A stretch of 64,000 bases of DNA from Cryoendolithus antarcticus (lineage: Eukaryota > Ascomycota > Dothideomycetes > Cladosporiales > Cladosporiaceae), in the NCBI GenBank assembly GCA_002077065.1, contig NAJO01000004.1, forward strand, positions 496,001 through 560,000. The letters run 5' to 3'. Shown here in pieces: positions 10,701 to 20,575 of this stretch (positions within the stretch are counted from its first letter, which is position 1; each line of letters opens with the position of its first letter). The position numbers and the translations under genes were made by a program. The notes under the pieces were generated by a model. It worked only from the letters and a program-made list of their open reading frames with translations, was not told where the DNA came from and ran no database searches.

Positions 10701-11465
10701 GGAGCTCATCGAGGCCTCGCTCTCCTCGACCGGCTCTGCACGATTTTGGGGCGAAGGCTTGGCGGGCGAAGCTGGGCGCAACATAGGTTTGACTGGCTCT
10801 GCGATCTCTGCGTCACTGTCAAGATCGATACTAGGATGTAAATTCAAAACATCCTCGTTCTCGTCCGACACATTGCGCCTCCGGGTAGTGCGAGCCGTGA
10901 TCTGTGGCTTGGGCTTGACTTGCGCTTTAGTCGTCGCATCGGTGCTCGCAGTCTTGCCTCTGCTCCGGGTGCCATTGACTTGCGTGATCTTCTTAGGTGA
11001 CAGCGGTTTCATGGCATCGGCTAATGGCTTCCTCTGACGCGTTGCTCGTGATGTTGTTTCCAGCTCTGGCCCTGGAGGCACAAGCATGCGAGCTAGCTGA
11101 GATATCACAGGTCGCTTGACTTCGTGAGCCACAAGTTTGGCTGCCTTTGACTCCTCCTCCACGCCAATCGCCATGGTTGCTGGGGGTTCGACAGGTGCCG
11201 TCTTCTTCGTCCGGCCAGCGCGCTTAGCTACTGGAGCCTCAGTCTCCTTAGCCGGACCAGGCTCATCTTTCTCCTCTTCTCCCGCTGCGATCTCAATCGC
11301 CCTCCTGGATCGAGTACCTCTCAACGTGGCTGTTTTCGATTCGGCTGGCGCAGCCTTGGTTGCTGTGGCTCTGCGAACTGGCTTCTTGCGCAGGGCGAGC
11401 GTCTTCTCTTCCACGACGGGCTCTTCCACCGGCGTAGTACGCGCTCCGCGGCGTGTTGCGACCAT
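7788..11465 (-). CDS. Large nuclear protein with one C-terminal BRCT domain and repeated TPRxRFPRL motifs
   Basis: Intronless, 1225 aa from ATG 11465 (MVATRRGART); the frame is open further upstream but ATG 11465 sits at a natural start with a basic N-terminus. Residues 1-230 are basic and contain TRSRRAIE, ATRQRKPLAD with PLSPKK (142-159) and TARTTRRRN (190-198). Residues 230-700 are acidic and Ser/Thr-Pro rich. Three copies of a TPRxRFPRLA motif lie at 810-840, 873-888 and 930-960. A BRCT domain spans about 1003-1100: GAMILVEIFTLDG, LLHRLGARTTKNW, VTHVVFKDG, VNSRWVSDC (the conserved Trp). The tail has VGRTSFGRSPLKAL and ends KRVKKLELNAGQGRRLTSLW. BRCT domains bind phosphoproteins or DNA ends in damage and replication signalling; many SP/TP sites suggest CDK control. 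No orthologue name can be given safely. Confidence 0.85.
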   Translation of the reverse strand: MVATRRGARTTPVEEPVVEEKTLALRKKPVRRATATKAAPAESKTATLRGTRSRRAIEIAAGEEEKDEPGPAKETEAPVAKRAGRTKKTAPVEPPATMAIGVEEESKAAKLVAHEVKRPVISQLARMLVPPGPELETTSRATRQRKPLADAMKPLSPKKITQVNGTRSRGKTASTDATTKAQVKPKPQITARTTRRRNVSDENEDVLNLHPSIDLDSDAEIAEPVKPMLRPASPAKPSPQNRAEPVEESEASMSSRPTTPSDSAAPVFRQPVDYTEDAVDGAVSDVDEDEHVTHHSASEDELCGPKTPMKRAVGGNNVQFYNSAQKSRNAPTPLPSVACTVTARFISPVAEAQSSPAAMPRHQSRDTAEKAVAEHEMSESYDDTQVVGSDIGTMHHEPLCTHDDPNETIVISDGEADSSLTTLSSTPQPPVPTHDLYVAPSVPSSVSQTLSTPMATYESDDSIMISPVRAHSQPEYDEEDFEDASLEDDSEVMVETSASLEPETIPWGNLRQDITIPVNFDLHFADVRSPAAQQSQNPHEESLDMSDMRPTRLVATNTYRTASPVRDQTVNLNDFIDFGALAEPTQRIELPLPAAVDYESGEESEEEEEVDWFAQEAPVAHPQDAEETEAEYDLDEVTVVITRRVTSTPAPAADESFINLSIKDVPQEVEQPVNSYAVYDAAPDDTEEPEESAGNMADAAEASEMSVPHYALPTVAFDARRKSLPAFGQHTPVKPGSRPNTSDGASIARVARPFEQPWWTHSRRQSTSSGVAATPMRLTAHKSTSTSTSDLRGDFSGTPSRIAQRSAQQTPRERFPRLAPQDDYERHAQTVAGPTRYQTPVQKVTPRAATALRPKAIVDQAGSTTRITTPSATPRSRYPRLAAKEVPKPALATPAQSASGTTTLTAQDPRSISTIAAATPVPDVRAPAATPRQRFPRLAAKNSYSEHAATVSAVSRFRTPTQASPKRPSTTLRPQSTPIKTPLKPAGQATPARAAMTPHPSAPLRGAMILVEIFTLDGASASAPFIALLHRLGARTTKNWSERVTHVVFKDGSPTTMQRVRLHNKDVESTAKGTKVHCVNSRWVSDCESEGGRCDETDEAYAVDVTEVPRGGSRRRKSMEPSALINIGGNVVKDRKSSLGGRSSVGRTSFGRSPLKALTFESPVKSAVEKENVDESSLAEEPATPAYLAAPDKLVQMTAPMKRVKKLELNAGQGRRLTSLWDARD

Positions 11466-11683
11466 CTTGCCGGTATACTCACCTTGCCTATGAATGCATG
11501 TGGTGAACGTACTAGTAGACGCGCCGTTTCGATGGTAAATAACGAGTGTCAACAATCCCCGCAAAGTCCGAACCTTAATCGCGTCTACTAAGCCCGATAC
11601 GTCCGGACATCCTACCATGATCACAACATCAGCGATACGACACAAATGACATCCAAGGAATAGATCATATCAGCTGGTGCAGT
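11466..11683. promoter_or_regulatory. Compact bidirectional promoter of the BRCT gene and its partner
   Basis: Only 218 bp separate the two divergent ATGs (11465 minus and 11684 plus), so both genes must share regulatory DNA. No TATA box is obvious. The arrangement would allow co-expression of two nuclear proteins that also share short motifs. Confidence 0.6.
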
Positions 11684-13294
11684 ATGTCGCAAGGTAAGCA
11701 ACACTGCAGAAGTCAACGGCGAACGCGAGACTGATCATATGTCCAGAGGCGAGGATAGAAAGGCATCTTATGCGACAGAGAGGAGCTGGGTCAGTCTACA
11801 TCTTCCTTCCCTTCTACTGCAGATGCCCATGTGCCTCCGTCGACAGACATGATGCAACTCGAGTGAGCAAGACGTACCAGTGGCTAGCGAGACTGAGTGC
11901 ATGCGTTGCATGACTGCCAAAAGGATCTCGAAAACTTGAAGAGACGAGAGTGATCTCCACTGGGCTTTGCTAACGAGTAGTTCAGACCTCGTGCAGTGAA
12001 GGCAGAGTTTGGCTTTGCATTTCCTTTCGCGAGCATTGATCCCACTCAGGGCAACATTCCACTGCCACTGGAACCTCCGGCGAAACGTAGGAAGGTTGCA
12101 CATCACGACGGTGTCGTAGAGCCAGTAGCCGTCGATAAGCGAGACGTTGGCCACCTGGCGACTCTCCACGCATCCGCGGCACCACAGCCTGTTGATGTCA
12201 GTTTGGCAGTCAAGCTACCGCCTGGCAAGCGCACCAGGAAGCGAAAGTTGTTGGACCTCGACGATACAGCTGAATCTACACTACCGCCCCCTCAAGATGA
12301 CGTAGATGACAGCTTTGTCGCTGGTCTAAAAGTCGTGTCAAGAACGACACGTAGACGAAAGGCAGCCATTGACTTGCACAAGACTGAACCCGTCAAAGTC
12401 CCAGCCATCAGAGGGTCGAGAGCCGCGCCGCGAGAGACGACTCTTGGTCAGGGCGTGCCAGCATCTCCCGCGCGCAGCAGATCTAAAAGGCAAGCTGCAG
12501 TAGTGGCAGTGGAGAAAGTTGCTATGAGCCTTGTCGAAGAGGCAATGCCTGTCGACAAGCTGCGGCGTGGTGTTGCGCCTGAGAGGCCTGTCGACCGGAG
12601 TGCACAGCGTAGGACTTCCATTGCGGAGTTGCTGGCATCTCCAGCAATGGTTCCTTTACTCGATGCACGAATCACATACACAGCAAAGCTGACTGCGTCT
12701 CTGGCCGCAGCCGAAAAGCTCAGTTCACGGACAGAACCCCGTCGTAGAAAGCCAATGGCACGTCGGCCGCTGCGAGAGACGGACGCTAACATCGCTCGCG
12801 CCTCGCTGTCACCGGCCAAAGGCGGCAAAGTTCTGCAGACGGTCGGACTGAGCACATCCAACAAGGAGCGCAATGAGTCGCGGACAAAGTCAGAGTCGAT
12901 ACGACCGTTGGGCGAGAGTTCAAAGCAGCTGCAGCCACAGCTAGCCCCCAAGCGTCATGCAAGGAAAGGTACTGTAGCATCCCAACATGCAGCCCTGGGC
13001 GTTGAGTCAGCAGCGGAGTCCACAGAGGAGAAGTCAATGCAACGTGCGACTGGTCCGTCGACAGCACTGGCAGCGACCTCGACGTCAACGACCAAGGCCA
13101 AACGGCGAGTTGCAACAGAAGACGATCTCGACTTGCTCTTTGCTGCCGAAAGTACAAGAGTGAAGTCAAAGTCACTCCCGGAACCTTGTAGATCCGCCAA
13201 ACCCAAAGCTGCTCACAAGAACTCGGGCCGCATCTGCAAGGACATGGATCTCGACGATGTGCTCGAAACGGTCGCCGCGTTGGCGCGAAGTTGA
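11684..13294 (+). CDS. Basic, mostly disordered nuclear protein of unknown function
   Basis: Reconstructed as three exons: 11684-11693, 11823-11862 and 11986-13294 (452 aa). The first donor is a consensus AAG|GTAAGC after only ten coding bases, the second is GTGAGC, and acceptors follow CTGCAG and a GCTAAC branch site with TTCAG. The protein begins MSQDAHVPPSTDMMQLEPR and continues KAEFGFAFPF. Features: a nuclear-localisation-like PPAKRRKVAHH (near 47-57), KRTRKRKLLDLDD, SRTTRRRKAAID (135-146), RRTSIAELLASP, RRPLRETDAN with SLSPAK (276-295), and a C-terminal ATEDDLDLLFAAES and DLDDVLETVAAL. It is rich in Arg, Ser and Ala without a catalytic domain. I do not recognise it. It is divergent from the BRCT gene and shares TTRRR and RKPL...LSP-type motifs with it. 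The exon-3 frame is secure, the first two exons less so. Confidence 0.7.
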
Positions 13295-13822
13295 GCCTTA
13301 CTTTTCGCAACCCTGGAACGCTTGTGATAGTGATAGGCAATGGCGTGCCCATTACTCAACGGTGTGATGCTCAATGGTGCGACAGGACATGGTCAAAGTT
13401 GCCGACGAGTGCACTGCCAAGCTGTTATGTTTCGCACCACGACTCAGGTTCTCAAAATGATACATGTACAGCTACTATACATCCGTTCCCCCTCCCATAA
13501 TGTACATATTCAGCGCTCAGAACGCGCAAAAGACCGTATTGCTGCTGGGTATATAGAGGCTCCGCGTAAAGGAAGGGTATCTTGCAGAAAATCAGGCCGG
13601 ATGAGGCAGCTCCATCCCGTCAGTCTCCTATCACAGTCTGTCACATAGGAAATGAGTTTCGCGGTACAGGTACCAGGTAGGTGGATCCATGGGTGGATCG
13701 AGGGAGGTCGGTTGACTTGCGGAGAAATTGCGAAGCTTATAAATTAGTATAGAGAGCTAGGCGTGATGATTTCTGCCGCGGCTGGTGATGGTGAGTCGGG
13801 TGACCATGTCATTGCTGCCATG
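13295..13822. other. Convergent 3' region, nothing recognised
   Basis: About 530 bp between the ends of the nuclear-protein gene (+) and the bZIP gene (-). Presumably two 3' UTRs. Small open frames overlap here but show no domain or codon bias. Confidence 0.45.
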
Positions 13823-15853
13823 TCATGGCTGTCGGGGGTAGGGATTGTAGCTACTGTTGTCTGATTCGGGCGGAGGATTAGGCGCCAGCGAATGCGATAG
13901 GCTGAGCAGCTGCTGTTGCGGCTGGTGCTGTTGTCCGAAAGAAGACGGCTGCTGACCCTGATGTTGCTGCGTTCCTTGGTATTGCTGACCAGGATTTTGA
14001 GGCTGCTGCATTCCATGCACAGGCTGCATACGTGATTGTTGTTGCAGCTTTTGCGGGTACCCTTGCTGCTGCTGCTGCTGTTGAGGTTGCAGCGATGCCA
14101 TCAAGCTGGCTGCCCCTGGCAGGCTCACTCGTGTCATGGGCGAAGGGAACGTTCCAGGCCCAGGCGAGTACTGAGACGGCTGCGTCATGCCTGTGTACTG
14201 TCCGAACGAGTGCGGCGTAAATGGTGGTCCCGCAGATATGGGCGCCGCCATCGATGCCGGTAATGGCGGCAACGAAATTGTAGAAGTCCTCCTCCTAACG
14301 TTACGACCTCGAGTCGGGCTGTTTGGCCGCATCTGTTCCGGTCCAGAGACGTAACCTCCGCTGCCACTGACACTATCGGGAGCGAAGATTGAGGAAGACC
14401 GTCGATGGCGCGGCGATTGAGGACGTGGAAAGTGGCGCTCTGCCCCAGGCAGCTGCATTAAGATGCCCGCGAAAAAGTCACGCTCGCGTTTGTAGAAGTC
14501 AGAGTCGTCAGTCAAGGCCTTAAGTCGTTGTTCCAGTTTCGAGATCGTCGTTGAAGACTCCCGCTCCTTCTCCTTTCGCCGCTGCCTGAAGCGGGCGCTA
14601 GCTCCTGCGTTGCGACGTCGCTTCTCATCTGCTACGCGCGATGCAGCTTGTACATCGACAGGTAACTGTACTGTTCCCGAGGTGGTCTCGAGCGTCATCA
14701 TCTGATACACATTTTGACCGGCCGTAGAGGAGATAGGTATACCCATTTGACTAGCACGCTCGTCGTGTGTCGAGCCCTGATATGCAGTCGATGCATTCGC
14801 ACCGCCCATGTTTAAATCCTGCGCATGATGGTACGTTGGGGGCATTTGAGGGTACTGCGTCGCGGGCGATATTCTCTCTGTACGATCGACGTTTGCATAT
14901 GTCGTGCTGGGGCTTGTACTTGACGACAATGCTCTGTGACGCCGGCCATGACCCCCACTAGTACGTCGACTGCCAGGCTGTGAGGGTGCTGGTGCGATCG
15001 ATCCGTAGCTTGGTCGCGGTGCACTTCCGAGGCCAGCTGAGGTCACAGAACTGTATGTATTCGATCTTGTGCGAGGGGAGTTGGGAAAGGGTGACTCCTG
15101 CGCAGAGATGGTGCCCGTGGGAGGGTTAGAAGTCATCAAAGAGTGCGTGACGATACGCTTCGGTGACCCTTGCGTTGCGGAACTACGGTCTTGTCGAATG
15201 TTGCCCCTAAAGTCGGGTACGCTCGGTCGTCGCGATGGGACAGGACTCCTCATTGTCTGCGGCCTGTTCAAGATAGGAGGTAAAGCAGCCTCTGACATCG
15301 GCGGAGAGTCTAACTGATCGAATTTTCGTCTTCGACTCGGGACCGCCCCCTCGCCAGGCGCAGGATTGAGGAGGGAAGGTAGCACACTTGTGCGTGATGC
15401 CGGTGGTGGTGGGAGCTGGTCGTCGACGAATTCACGTGAACCTTGCAGCATTGGAGGAAGCTGCATACTCGGTAGCGGTCCTCCCATGACCTGTGAGGAC
15501 ATGCTGCCTGCAGCTGACGCATACTGTTGACGTACTTGCTGTTGAGACTGTCCTGCTGAGGAAGGATGACCAGCATCGTCGCTGCCTGCAGTCGAACTTC
15601 CGGTGAGAGGCTTTCCACGTCGGTCCTCTGACATCAAATGCTGCTCCGGCCTCTGGTCACTACCAGCTTCGCAGGACCATCGACCAGAGGGAAGGTCCTT
15701 GAGGTCCCCGTAAGCGGCGCTCTTTTGACTTCGAATAGGTACCGGGCGGCGGAAGCGAGGCGATCGAAAATCCTCTGATAGCGAGGTCTTCCGATGCACA
15801 GTCGATGGATCGCTGAAGTGACTATAGCCGGGATAGACGTCCACGGAAGCCAC
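13823..15853 (-). CDS. bZIP transcription factor with Gln-rich C-terminus; 5' end unresolved
   Basis: The open frame codes for about 676 aa. The basic region is EKRRRNAGASARFRQRRKEK (residues 410-429 counted from 15853), with the invariant Asn and Arg of bZIP proteins, followed by a heptad helix SKLEQRLKALTDDSDFYKRE (438-457). NAGASARFR resembles the Cys-3/MetR group of fungal bZIPs. The N-terminal 400 residues are Pro/Ser-rich; the C-terminus is Gln-rich with a run of seven Gln coded near 14070. Start problem: the codon at 15853 is GTG and the first in-frame ATG is 15634, yet residues between look genuine (YPGYSHFSDP, EDFRSPRFRRPVPI). An ATG at 15963 opens a protein-like frame that stops at 15874, one base out of register with the main frame. 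An indel or an unrecognised 5' exon is likely. The target genes are unknown. Confidence 0.8.
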   Translation of the reverse strand: MASVDVYPGYSHFSDPSTVHRKTSLSEDFRSPRFRRPVPIRSQKSAAYGDLKDLPSGRWSCEAGSDQRPEQHLMSEDRRGKPLTGSSTAGSDDAGHPSSAGQSQQQVRQQYASAAGSMSSQVMGGPLPSMQLPPMLQGSREFVDDQLPPPPASRTSVLPSLLNPAPGEGAVPSRRRKFDQLDSPPMSEAALPPILNRPQTMRSPVPSRRPSVPDFRGNIRQDRSSATQGSPKRIVTHSLMTSNPPTGTISAQESPFPNSPRTRSNTYSSVTSAGLGSAPRPSYGSIAPAPSQPGSRRTSGGHGRRHRALSSSTSPSTTYANVDRTERISPATQYPQMPPTYHHAQDLNMGGANASTAYQGSTHDERASQMGIPISSTAGQNVYQMMTLETTSGTVQLPVDVQAASRVADEKRRRNAGASARFRQRRKEKERESSTTISKLEQRLKALTDDSDFYKRERDFFAGILMQLPGAERHFPRPQSPRHRRSSSIFAPDSVSGSGGYVSGPEQMRPNSPTRGRNVRRRTSTISLPPLPASMAAPISAGPPFTPHSFGQYTGMTQPSQYSPGPGTFPSPMTRVSLPGAASLMASLQPQQQQQQQGYPQKLQQQSRMQPVHGMQQPQNPGQQYQGTQQHQGQQPSSFGQQHQPQQQLLSLSHSLAPNPPPESDNSSYNPYPRQP

Positions 15854-15963
15854 GCTGAGCGGATGTATCTGCGCTACTCCGCCCGACTGGACGAAGAGCG
15901 ATCCGATTGAGTGAAGAAGGTTCTGTCTCGTAATGTGTCCTGCAAGTCGGGACTATGGCGCAT

Positions 15964-18900
15964 CAGCGCATCATGCCGAGAGATCTTCAGGCAGATATGA
16001 CCAAGTGAGTATGTCGAAAGGTACGACAGTCCGTAGGTTCGAGATCAACTCAGAGCAGTAGGAAAACCATGCATAACCTATCAGACAGAAAAGATGGAGT
16101 GAGGCGCAGGCACTGGATGCCCGCCTTCGGTACTTGGGCCAATGTTATAGTAGCTAGCGGTGTGATGACAGTAGAACGGTGAACGGACCTAGCGCCAACA
16201 CGTACAGAAGTGCGGGCCCTTTCGAGATCCTGCGGCACATCATGGTGTGCAGGCTGACTCCGAGCTAGCTTGTCACCATGTGGCATGGCATGGGGGCCTT
16301 GTGCCGCATAGACCGAAGGAGAGAGACTTCGCCAGGTTGTCGGGGGGTTCGGTAAGCACTGCAAGGTCCGCGGAAGGCGGATACTTCTCGCTCGAGCTCA
16401 AGCGGCACCGCCAATCGACACTTGCGCTAAGTGGCATTACGCTCATGGGACCACTACATACTTTGGCGGCCTGCGCCTTTGATACTCCTCAAGCGCAATC
16501 ATGTCATCGTGCTGTGATAGATGACGGGCGCTGATCTGCGCGGGGGGCGTGACTTCGTGGACGACAAGCAGGGCCAGAGGACGTGGCGCCTCAATGTTGA
16601 ACCGGGAGGCGCGAACCCCTGCTTCACGCAAGATCCTCAAAGAGAGGAACGACCCGAAAGACGGACGCGGCACCTGCACCGCGCTGCTGGGTTCGTGTCA
16701 GGGAGAAATGACTAGGGTGCAATAGTTCGCGGATTGGTGGCTTGCCGTGATGCCCTGCAGTCAGGAGTGGTGGCGCAAAGTGGACACAGAGAAGTTCACC
16801 TGCAAGATCCCATGACGGCAGCACGAGCCGTAGGGCGGAGACGAAAAGCTAGCCTAGCGGGGCGGGAGAAATTTCGCGATAGGTCAACGATGATGAAATA
16901 TCATGTCGGTAAAGGTACGCCCTTATCTTGAACAAAACGCAAGTATAGACGACGGCGTTTCTAGGCTTCGAAACACCGACGGAGTACGGAGTAGGCAGTG
17001 TCAACAAACTAGACAGCGTGGGATGTTACGTGCTTTTTGTCTTTACCTGCACTGAAGTCCCGTCGACAGACATGGAGGTCATCCACGGAGCAACCCGTGG
17101 GATACACTGCCCATGGCACTCTGCCATGGCGTGCGCGACTGATCCGCTGTGACGTTTGACTCTGTTACCGTGCAGGCGCTACGAAGCCTAGCATTGTGCC
17201 GTGCCACCAATACTGCAACGGACTGCAGATATCAAGAAGTGAACCACATCGCTAGCCGGAGCGACCGGAATCGTACCTCAAGCATGCATCAGACAAACGT
17301 ACTCGCAGCTCCCACCCTTTGAAACATCATCCACAGCACTGGAGTGCTCGAACGTTGCCAGAGCGCGCAACACTGAAGGGGAGCTCCGGTGAACGCCCCG
17401 GACAGTGTGTGGCAGGTCCGTCGACCTGCGACGACAGGTATTAGCGTTAGACGCCATCCGTCGATCATTCGGAGCTAAACGATGAACTCTACATGGATAC
17501 CTCCGAGTCAGTGCCCCTGTGCAAATGACAGCATGCGAAGCTAGCTTAATCATTCGAAGTGAGCCGTAGCCCGTGTGCTACAGCGCGAAACGTTCAGAGG
17601 TAGTCCAACGATAGCATGTAGCTAACAGCATCGTCCACATGCGGTCGAATGAGGATGGTTGAGGCGCCCGATATTGTGGCTAGACCTGCAGCTGGGTGCA
17701 TGGAGAACAAGTCACCTGAAGTCGTCAGCGTCAAATTTGAGAGGCTCCACACACGCGGTCGGTGCGTTGGCATCTTTCTGGAGCACATCGCTGGCGCAAG
17801 TCACAATTATCTCATTGGTCCGAGATTTACATCATTGGTTCAACCCCGGCGACATGCACAGTAGCTCATCTGCACGTAACGCGAGGCTGGCTTCCGCGCA
17901 CGCTATCGCATCCTCCACCACTATCCCCCCGCAGACCGCCGCCAACAATTTCTCGGTGGCCAGCTGACAGGCGCGATGAATCGTACCAATGACCAGAAGC
18001 CTAGTTGCTACAGACCGCTTCGTTCTGCGAAACTCCAAACCCTGTGCATAGCCAAGGAGACTTTCCAGCTGCACCCGAATAGCAAGCTGTGGTGCAATTT
18101 GCGCTCGTCCATGAAACACCCGGCAACCGTTGCCCGACGAGAATTGTGGCTGGGGCTCAGATTTGACTGCGGTACCCGGGCGGACGTTTTTCTGATGCCG
18201 CAATCTTCGAGCACGTGGGAACGGCTGCGCTAGATCTCCGCGCTAGGAGCATTCCGCCAGAGCTTCTGCACTAGACCGAACCATGCGGAGAGGATGCCTT
18301 GATGCGCCATGGTTCGATTGTGAGCATCGCATCGCCTATGAGGTCAGTGTAACTTTGTTCAGCCTGGCTTCGAAGCTGGTACGTGAGCTTACAACAACGT
18401 ATTATCAGCGCAGAAAGTAGCAATCTCGCCTATCGAGCAAGCAGCACCTAGTCCACCCGGGGAGCCCACTTATGATGGCGACAGGGCGGTAGAAGCTAGG
18501 TCGAAGCTGCTAGTGTTCTTCCACATCGTTCCGTCTCTCGATAGTGCGTTGGATGTTGGGACAATTGGTCATCGCCGCATGTGGACCCACGAGCAACGCG
18601 GCTGCCAATCGGAGAGACGTGACACTGTTGAGGGCCGCTACTTCATATCGTCATTGATGGTGGTTTAGGCGCCTTTGCCTTTGCCATAGTGCCGCGATCG
18701 TATTCTCGTCCTCACCGTGCCACGACGCAAGACCACCAAGTCATGCAATATGGCTAACGCCGGAAACAGATACCGATCATCTAAAGTGAACCTAGATCCC
18801 TGCTGCCATGTCGCCGCCACGTGCAATCGTAACATCAGTCGGTACCAGAGTTTGATCTCGGTACTGTTGTGCCACTGTATGCCGCGATGGTGTCATTGTT

Positions 18901-20575
18901 ACACCCTGTTGTCCGAAATGCAGGTGGCCGTATTGCGTAGCTACATCTGACATCCTGGTCAGGCACGCGCGCGGCACGGCAGTGCATTCAAGCTCAAAGA
19001 TAGAAGGTTCAGATGCTGTCAGTGGCGCTTCATAGGTATCTTCACTGTCGCAAGGTCCGAAACTCTAGGCTTCTGTCATCGTGGCTGTAATACTGGGGAC
19101 TTCACAGTGCCTCCTTGTCCTTCGTCGAAGGAAAGACTCGGCGCTAGATCCTTGGCAGCGTACATTGGAGTACTCCCTATGCAGCGTGCGGATGTGTTGC
19201 CGGTTGGCGCATGATCTTCGAGAAATGGGCCAGATACTGCGCATGTGCGTATGGATCGTTGCACTAAAGCAACAGCACTTTGTACTCATCCATGATCTTC
19301 TCTCTCGAGGGCAGCAGAATAGATCTTCGCCTTGTTCAGACTTGCGGTTATCGACACCCTGAAACTCATCAGGCCAGAGGCTTAGCGCCCACAACGAGCT
19401 TTGCAGCACCGCATGCAATCAAATTGACCCATGGACCGCGAGTTCTAGCACTACGATTGCCCTCACTAAAGACAAGCACACCCGAAGCCGTTCACTGGCT
19501 CGTGGCTTCCACGAGTGTTATGGTGGTAGCACAAGCACGCTGTGACCGCCGGATGCACGCCGTTGGATATGCTTGCATCAGGCACGAGCCGAGTCTTGTA
19601 GCATAATCACGTTCAAACAACTGCGCCGTACACCAAACGCGGCTTTGGGATCGGTCGAGAGCCATCTCTCTACTGTTACTCGACCCAGACTGCTTTCCGT
19701 GCACGCTCACCCAGCGCATGGTGTTGATGCAGTCGCACACTCGACGACAGGCTCACACCACTGGTGCGACATATACTAGGTAGGCTACTATAGTCCACTG
19801 TTCGTCTGGAAGTGCGAGTCACCGACCTCTATGCCAGTCGCAAGTGGCAGCTCCCAGGCCAGATGTACGTTTCGCAAGAAGGCTTGACCAGAGGTAGCTG
19901 CATATAGACACCTGCTAGGCTTCTACACCTGCAACGCCCCCTGGTAGAGACTACTCGCATGGCGCATCCGTGTAGTCGCGGGCTTTCCGCCACACTCTCT
20001 GTGGCCATGATGGAGCGTCCTATGCAATCAGCGACACCAAGAATGAGAACATCTGAAGCCTCTCTCCCGGGCAGGCTTTTCCACCCGAACGGCCACATTC
20101 TGCCTGGAATGTCGGCGTATTTGGGTTTTGTGAAGTCGTCCAACGACTAAACGTGACTCGGGGTCTGTTCGGCACTGGGACAGCGTATGTCCGTATTTCC
20201 GCCCGCTATCTTGGTGCTGGCACTGCTTCACAGAGACAACACTGTAACATGGTGCTCGTACCATATGGAGCTGCGTCTCCGATCCCTGGACGGCGGACGG
20301 AAAAATGTTATTGCTAGGTGCGAATACAATCTTCATGTTGGCGGATAAACATAACGAAGTCTACTCTGACTTTAGGCTCGTTCGGACCGTGACCCCGGCA
20401 TACCGCTTTGAGATAAGTCTCGGTCCATGGCCCACCAATACCGACCACGAACATGACGTTCACCTTCACAAGAACCACGTGCCGACGTTGAGATACTCGG
20501 CCATATAGCTAAGGACTTTACTCTAAGTATCCCCACTTCCCTTCCTCCCTCTATCGTTCTCGTATCGTGACCATC
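15964..20575. other. 4.6-kb gene-poor region
   Basis: No open frame longer than about 125 codons, none with a recognisable domain, and no convincing spliced model on either strand. Base composition is mixed, not AT-rich, so it does not look like a transposon destroyed by repeat-induced point mutation. No terminal inverted repeats or transposase remnants were recognised by eye. The first several hundred bases should hold the bZIP promoter and leader, and the last few hundred the SMP-30 gene promoter. Non-coding RNA or a fast-evolving gene with many introns cannot be excluded. Confidence 0.5.

Noticed and set aside
14060..14090. GCT/CTG triplet run as a possible microsatellite element
   Set aside because: It codes the Gln run of the bZIP protein; ordinary for such activation regions.
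17830..17850. GGTTCAACCCCGG, B-box-like, hinting at a tRNA
   Set aside because: No matching A box or cloverleaf stems at the right spacing.
17832..18203. Minus-strand 123-codon frame in the gene-poor block
   Set aside because: No recognisable motif, no splice partners, and similar lengths occur by chance in this GC content.
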